Assembly: GCA_002298925.1 (NCBI GenBank)
Contig: DBMM01000010.1
Location: forward strand, 1-15,717
DNA length: 15,717 nucleotides
Reading direction: 5' to 3'
Source of the DNA: Geobacter sp. UBA698
Lineage (GTDB): Bacteria; Desulfobacterota; Desulfuromonadia; Geobacterales; Pseudopelobacteraceae
Within the stretch, counting starts at the first letter, position 1, and every line of letters starts with the position of its first letter. Below, in pieces: positions 12,928 to 15,717 of the stretch. The translations under genes and the position numbers were made by a program. The notes beneath the pieces were generated by a model that was given only the letters and a program-made list of their open reading frames with translations, did not search any database and was not told where the DNA came from.

Positions 12928-15717
12928 TCAGGCGGCTTCCAGCTGAACGGTGCCCGGCTGGGGCAGCTGGTTGCGACGGAAAGCCCGCTCCAGGGAAGGG
13001 TCGATCACGCATTCATAATTTTCCAGACGGGCGATCAGCTTGCCGCTGCTCCGGTCGAGGAATTCCATGTCGGCCGAGGCGCCGTGCTGGCGTTCGGCGG
13101 TAATGCGGATCACCACCTGGACCCCCTCGCGGGGGAAGCTGTCCTGGAACTGGCGGTAGCGGCCGGCAAAGGAGGGGAGCGAACCGGCCCCGAAGCGCTC
13201 GAAGCTCCACAGGATCATCATCTGAAAGGCGCAGTCCATTGCCAACGGGTCGGTCAGCCAGACATTCCGGAGCGGCTGTCTGATCCACTGGTCCGGCTGG
13301 GGGGCTGCCTTCACCAGGGCGGTGATCCCTTTGGCGGAACAGCCGCCGACCTGCTCGATGCCGTGCAGGGCCGGCCCGTGGAACAGGCGTTCCTCGTCGT
13401 AGATCGCCCCCTGGTTCTGGTTGTAGGGGCTGGCGGGCAGATCGACGATGGAGCGGATTCCTTCCGGCAAGCGGTTGGCCAGGACGATTTCGGCCCGGGC
13501 ATGCAGCGTTGTGCGGCCAGCTGCGCTGCTGACCAGTTCCACCGGCACCATGTAGAGCGAATCGCGCTTCTCGGCGCGGCCGGCTCTGATCTGCAGCGGG
13601 CAGGCCGTGCTCCGGTCGAAGATGACCCCTTTGCAGATGCGCAGATCGTTGAAACCGTGGAAACGGAAGCCGGGATTGCCGTGCAGGGCGCCGTGGGCCA
13701 GCCATTCCACGATCATGGCCATGGGCAGCACCGCCTTGCCGTCGATCACGTGGGAGCGGATAAAGGGGTAGTCATCCACGGTCAGGGTCAGGCTGAAGGC
13801 CTCAGCCAGGGTTTTGGAAACGGTTGCAGTGCTATCCGGGGCCTTGTCGGCCGAGTTGGCCAGCACCACCACCTCCACCGGGGCCTCGCTTGCGGCAATT
13901 TCCCGCACCAGCAGTTCACCGCCCGTTGCGAGACCGATCAGGCCGATCCCCTCTCCGCTGAAAACCTTTTTCAAGGCCGGGGTAACCATGCCGCCGTCCC
14001 AGGGACCCCAGTTAAGGCAGACCGTGCGGCAAGAAGGTCTGCGCCGGGACTCGGCCTGGGCCATTTTGTTGAGAACCTCGTTGGCAACGGCGTAATCCAC
14101 CTGTCCGCTGCGTCCGAAGCGGCCGGTGGTTGATCCGAACAGGGCGATGAAGCGCAGTTCGTCGGCGGTGGTGGCGGCCAGCAGTGCCCGCAGTCCGGCC
14201 ACCTTGGTGGAATAGACTTTGGCGAACTGCTCCCTGGTCTTGTCGCTGATCAGGCGGTCGGCCAGGACGCCGGCGCCGTGGACGATGCCGCGGATCGGGC
14301 CATGCTCCCGGCGGATGTTCTCCAGCAGTTCGCTGACGGCCCGAGCATCGCGGATATCCAGCGAGCGGTACAGGGCGCGTCCGCCGGCCGCCTCGATTTC
14401 AGCCAGGGTCGCTCGCAGTTCCCGTCCGGCGGCAACTGCGCGGTAGCGCTCTTCGATCTCCTTGGGATGCAGCTTTTCCGGAGCCTGTTCCAGGATGGCC
14501 CGCTTGATGGTGCTTTCGTCGGTCAGTGGCCTGAGCCAGGCCGGCTCGTCGACCGGTTCCGGGCTGCGGCCGAGCAGGACCAAGAGCGGTTGGCAGGCCT
14601 TGGCCAGGGCCACGGCCACGGACGCGGTTACACCCCGCCCGCCGCCGGTCACCACCACGGTTTCTCCGGCCCGGATCGGTGCTGCCCCGCTCGCGGCGAG
14701 TTCGGGGAGATCGACCGGAAGCAGGCCGCTCCGGCCGCTGGGCGCCAGTCCGACTTCCAGGGGGCCTGCCAGAAACAGCTCCTCGGCCACGGCCCGGGCT
14801 GCTGTGGCCGGATCGCTGAAGAGGCCCAGGTCGATGGCTTTGCAGGTTACCCCGGGCCATTCGTGGATGGCGGTCTTGGCCAGTCCGGCCAGGCCGCCGG
14901 AGAGCGGGTCAGTGATGGCTGTACCGCTTCCGCAGCCAAAGGCGCCGTCCAGTCGTGAAACAGTGGCAAAGAGGGCGCCGCCGTTCCCGGAGCTGCGGCG
15001 CAGGGCCGGGGCCGCGCTTTTCAGCAGCAGGAAGGCGTTTTCCAGAAATGTGTCATCGCTTCCGGCGGCCGGGGCAACGATCACCAGGCCGGAGATGTCG
15101 TCCATGGGCAGGGTGTCCTGGCTCTGGTCAACCCTGACCAGGCGCACGTCGCGACCGGAAGCGCTCAGTCTGGCGCACAGCTCGCCGGAAAAAGCGGAGC
15201 CGTCGTCGCTGACCCAGATGATGCCGTCAGCGGCCAGATCCAGCCTGGCTGAGGCGGCCTCCAGCGGCACTGTCGTGATCGTGCTGCGCTTGAGTTCGGT
15301 CTGATTGACAGGAGACGATACGACCGGCGTTGCCTGTTTAGGTGCTGGCTGGTTGCTTACCGTGTCACCGGTCCCAACTTCCCGGTCCCCTGTCCCCGGA
15401 TTCCCAGCTCCCAGGTGCCGTGCGATCTCGCCCAGGGTGTGCAGCGAAGCGAGGTGCTCCGGTCCGATCACCGGCGCGCTCGGCAGCCGCTCCTGCAGGG
15501 CGGAAAGGATCTCGACCCGCTTGATGGAGTCGATGCCCAGGTCCGAGTCCAGCCCCATCTCCAGCTCCAGCATCTCCACCGGATAGCCGGTCTTCTCGCT
15601 GACCACCTCCAGCAGGGTTTCCGTGATGTTGTTCGCTGCGGTTGACGGCGGTGCCGGGCTGACGGCGGGCGGCGTTGCACCCGCTCCCAGGTGCCGTGCG
15701 ATCTCGCCCAGGGTGTG
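12928..15717 (-). CDS. PfaA-like PUFA/polyketide synthase, C-terminal part: ACP-ACP-KR-DH (5' end outside window)
   Basis: The frame is open to the window edge, so the visible 929 residues are only the C-terminus; a GTG at 15606 lies inside an ACP and is not the start. Numbering from the edge: the end of one acyl carrier protein (HTLGEIARHLGAG, 1-13); a full ACP at about 30-105 with LGIDSIKR, whose Ser64 would take the phosphopantetheine arm; a linker; a ketoreductase with its structural subdomain at about 150-350, TGGGRGVTA (357-365), Ser529, Tyr542 and Asn546 (QVDYAVANE). Last is a double-hotdog dehydratase with His656 in SHVIDGKAVLP (HxxxGxxxxP) and Asp828 in DCAFQ. Tandem ACPs followed by KR and DH are the PfaA pattern of PUFA synthases. 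The expected N-terminal KS and malonyl-AT lie outside the window. The stop TGA is 2 nt before the PfaC-like ATG, so the two are co-translated subunits of one complex. Confidence 0.87.
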   Translation of the reverse strand, partial: HTLGEIARHLGAGATPPAVSPAPPSTAANNITETLLEVVSEKTGYPVEMLELEMGLDSDLGIDSIKRVEILSALQERLPSAPVIGPEHLASLHTLGEIARHLGAGNPGTGDREVGTGDTVSNQPAPKQATPVVSSPVNQTELKRSTITTVPLEAASARLDLAADGIIWVSDDGSAFSGELCARLSASGRDVRLVRVDQSQDTLPMDDISGLVIVAPAAGSDDTFLENAFLLLKSAAPALRRSSGNGGALFATVSRLDGAFGCGSGTAITDPLSGGLAGLAKTAIHEWPGVTCKAIDLGLFSDPATAARAVAEELFLAGPLEVGLAPSGRSGLLPVDLPELAASGAAPIRAGETVVVTGGGRGVTASVAVALAKACQPLLVLLGRSPEPVDEPAWLRPLTDESTIKRAILEQAPEKLHPKEIEERYRAVAAGRELRATLAEIEAAGGRALYRSLDIRDARAVSELLENIRREHGPIRGIVHGAGVLADRLISDKTREQFAKVYSTKVAGLRALLAATTADELRFIALFGSTTGRFGRSGQVDYAVANEVLNKMAQAESRRRPSCRTVCLNWGPWDGGMVTPALKKVFSGEGIGLIGLATGGELLVREIAASEAPVEVVVLANSADKAPDSTATVSKTLAEAFSLTLTVDDYPFIRSHVIDGKAVLPMAMIVEWLAHGALHGNPGFRFHGFNDLRICKGVIFDRSTACPLQIRAGRAEKRDSLYMVPVELVSSAAGRTTLHARAEIVLANRLPEGIRSIVDLPASPYNQNQGAIYDEERLFHGPALHGIEQVGGCSAKGITALVKAAPQPDQWIRQPLRNVWLTDPLAMDCAFQMMILWSFERFGAGSLPSFAGRYRQFQDSFPREGVQVVIRITAERQHGASADMEFLDRSSGKLIARLENYECVIDPSLERAFRRNQLPQPGTVQLEAA
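15361..15406. repeat. Low-complexity GGGAC-rich linker after the ACP
   Basis: Plus-strand CCGGTCCC occurs at 15368-15375 and 15382-15389, with a related GTCCCCGG just after. The protein reads NPGTGDREVGTGDTV, a GTGDRE-type peptide of the sort produced by translating simple or dispersed GGGAC repeats. It lies between the last ACP and the ketoreductase, a flexible linker. It may be a further repeat-derived insertion or just slippage-expanded linker. Confidence 0.42.
15407..15717. repeat. Tandem acyl-carrier-protein modules (92-codon period)
   Basis: A 35-base stretch at 15407-15441 is repeated without mismatch at 15683-15717, 276 nt (92 codons) away, and the second copy runs off the window. 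Both encode HTLGEIARHLGAG, the end of an ACP. At least two ACPs therefore stand in tandem, as in PfaA proteins. The perfect DNA identity suggests recent duplication or gene conversion between modules. Confidence 0.85.

Noticed and set aside
12926..13012. Upstream start at 13012 for the PfaC-like protein
   Set aside because: The 29 extra residues (MRDRPFPGAGFPSQ...) overlap the end of the PfaA-like gene in another frame. The KS domain starts naturally at MDFSGSVAIVGIGG from ATG 12925, two bases after the preceding stop.
12928..15606. Gene start at GTG 15606 for the PfaA-like protein
   Set aside because: The same frame continues without a stop to the window edge and encodes the end of a preceding ACP, so this GTG is an internal valine codon.
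1..15717. CRISPR arrays, tRNA/rRNA genes, transposases, integrases or phage genes
   Set aside because: No regular spacer-repeat pattern, no cloverleaf with conserved tRNA arms, and no protein with transposase or integrase motifs was found on either strand.

Overview
The window is a dense, single-strand block of lipid genes. Every supported gene reads on the minus strand, so transcription runs from high to low coordinates. It looks like a GC-rich Deltaproteobacterium of the Geobacter/Pelobacter (Desulfuromonadia) kind. That placement rests on the gene content (a PUFA-synthase-like system next to oleABCD) and on the style of the GC-rich hairpin repeats; it is inference, because no rRNA or taxonomic marker is present.

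In order of transcription: (1) 15717-12928, the 3' part of a PfaA-like polyketide/fatty-acid megasynthase (tandem acyl carrier proteins, ketoreductase, dehydratase); its 5' end lies outside the window. (2) 12925-5999, a 2308-residue PfaC-like megasynthase with the order KS, inactive KS (chain length factor), AT, DH didomain, DH didomain. (3) 5995-4952 oleA. (4) 4836-3922 oleB. (5) Two toxin-antitoxin modules, higBA (3820-3218) and vapBC (3010-2404), each with its own recognisable promoter and operator-like palindrome. (6) 2267-633 oleC. (7) 508-1, the 5' part of oleD, cut by the window edge.

Working model: the two megasynthases iteratively build an unsaturated acyl chain. OleA joins two acyl chains head to head, OleD reduces the 2-alkyl-3-ketoacid, OleC closes a beta-lactone and OleB decarboxylates it to a long internal olefin. 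The 2-3 nt gaps between pfaA-like, pfaC-like and oleA argue that acyl synthesis and condensation are co-transcribed and that the acyl supply is dedicated to hydrocarbon production. The enoyl reductase (PfaD), a phosphopantetheinyl transferase, and the N-terminal KS/AT of the PfaA-like protein are not in view.

The most unusual layer is the repeat content. GC-rich hairpin repeats sit between oleA and oleB, and repeats that look like the same or similar mobile intergenic families are read through in frame inside oleB and at two or three linkers of the megasynthases. A second repeat family brackets oleC on both sides. No stretch longer than 300 bases lacks a gene. No tRNA, rRNA, CRISPR array, transposase or integrase was seen.
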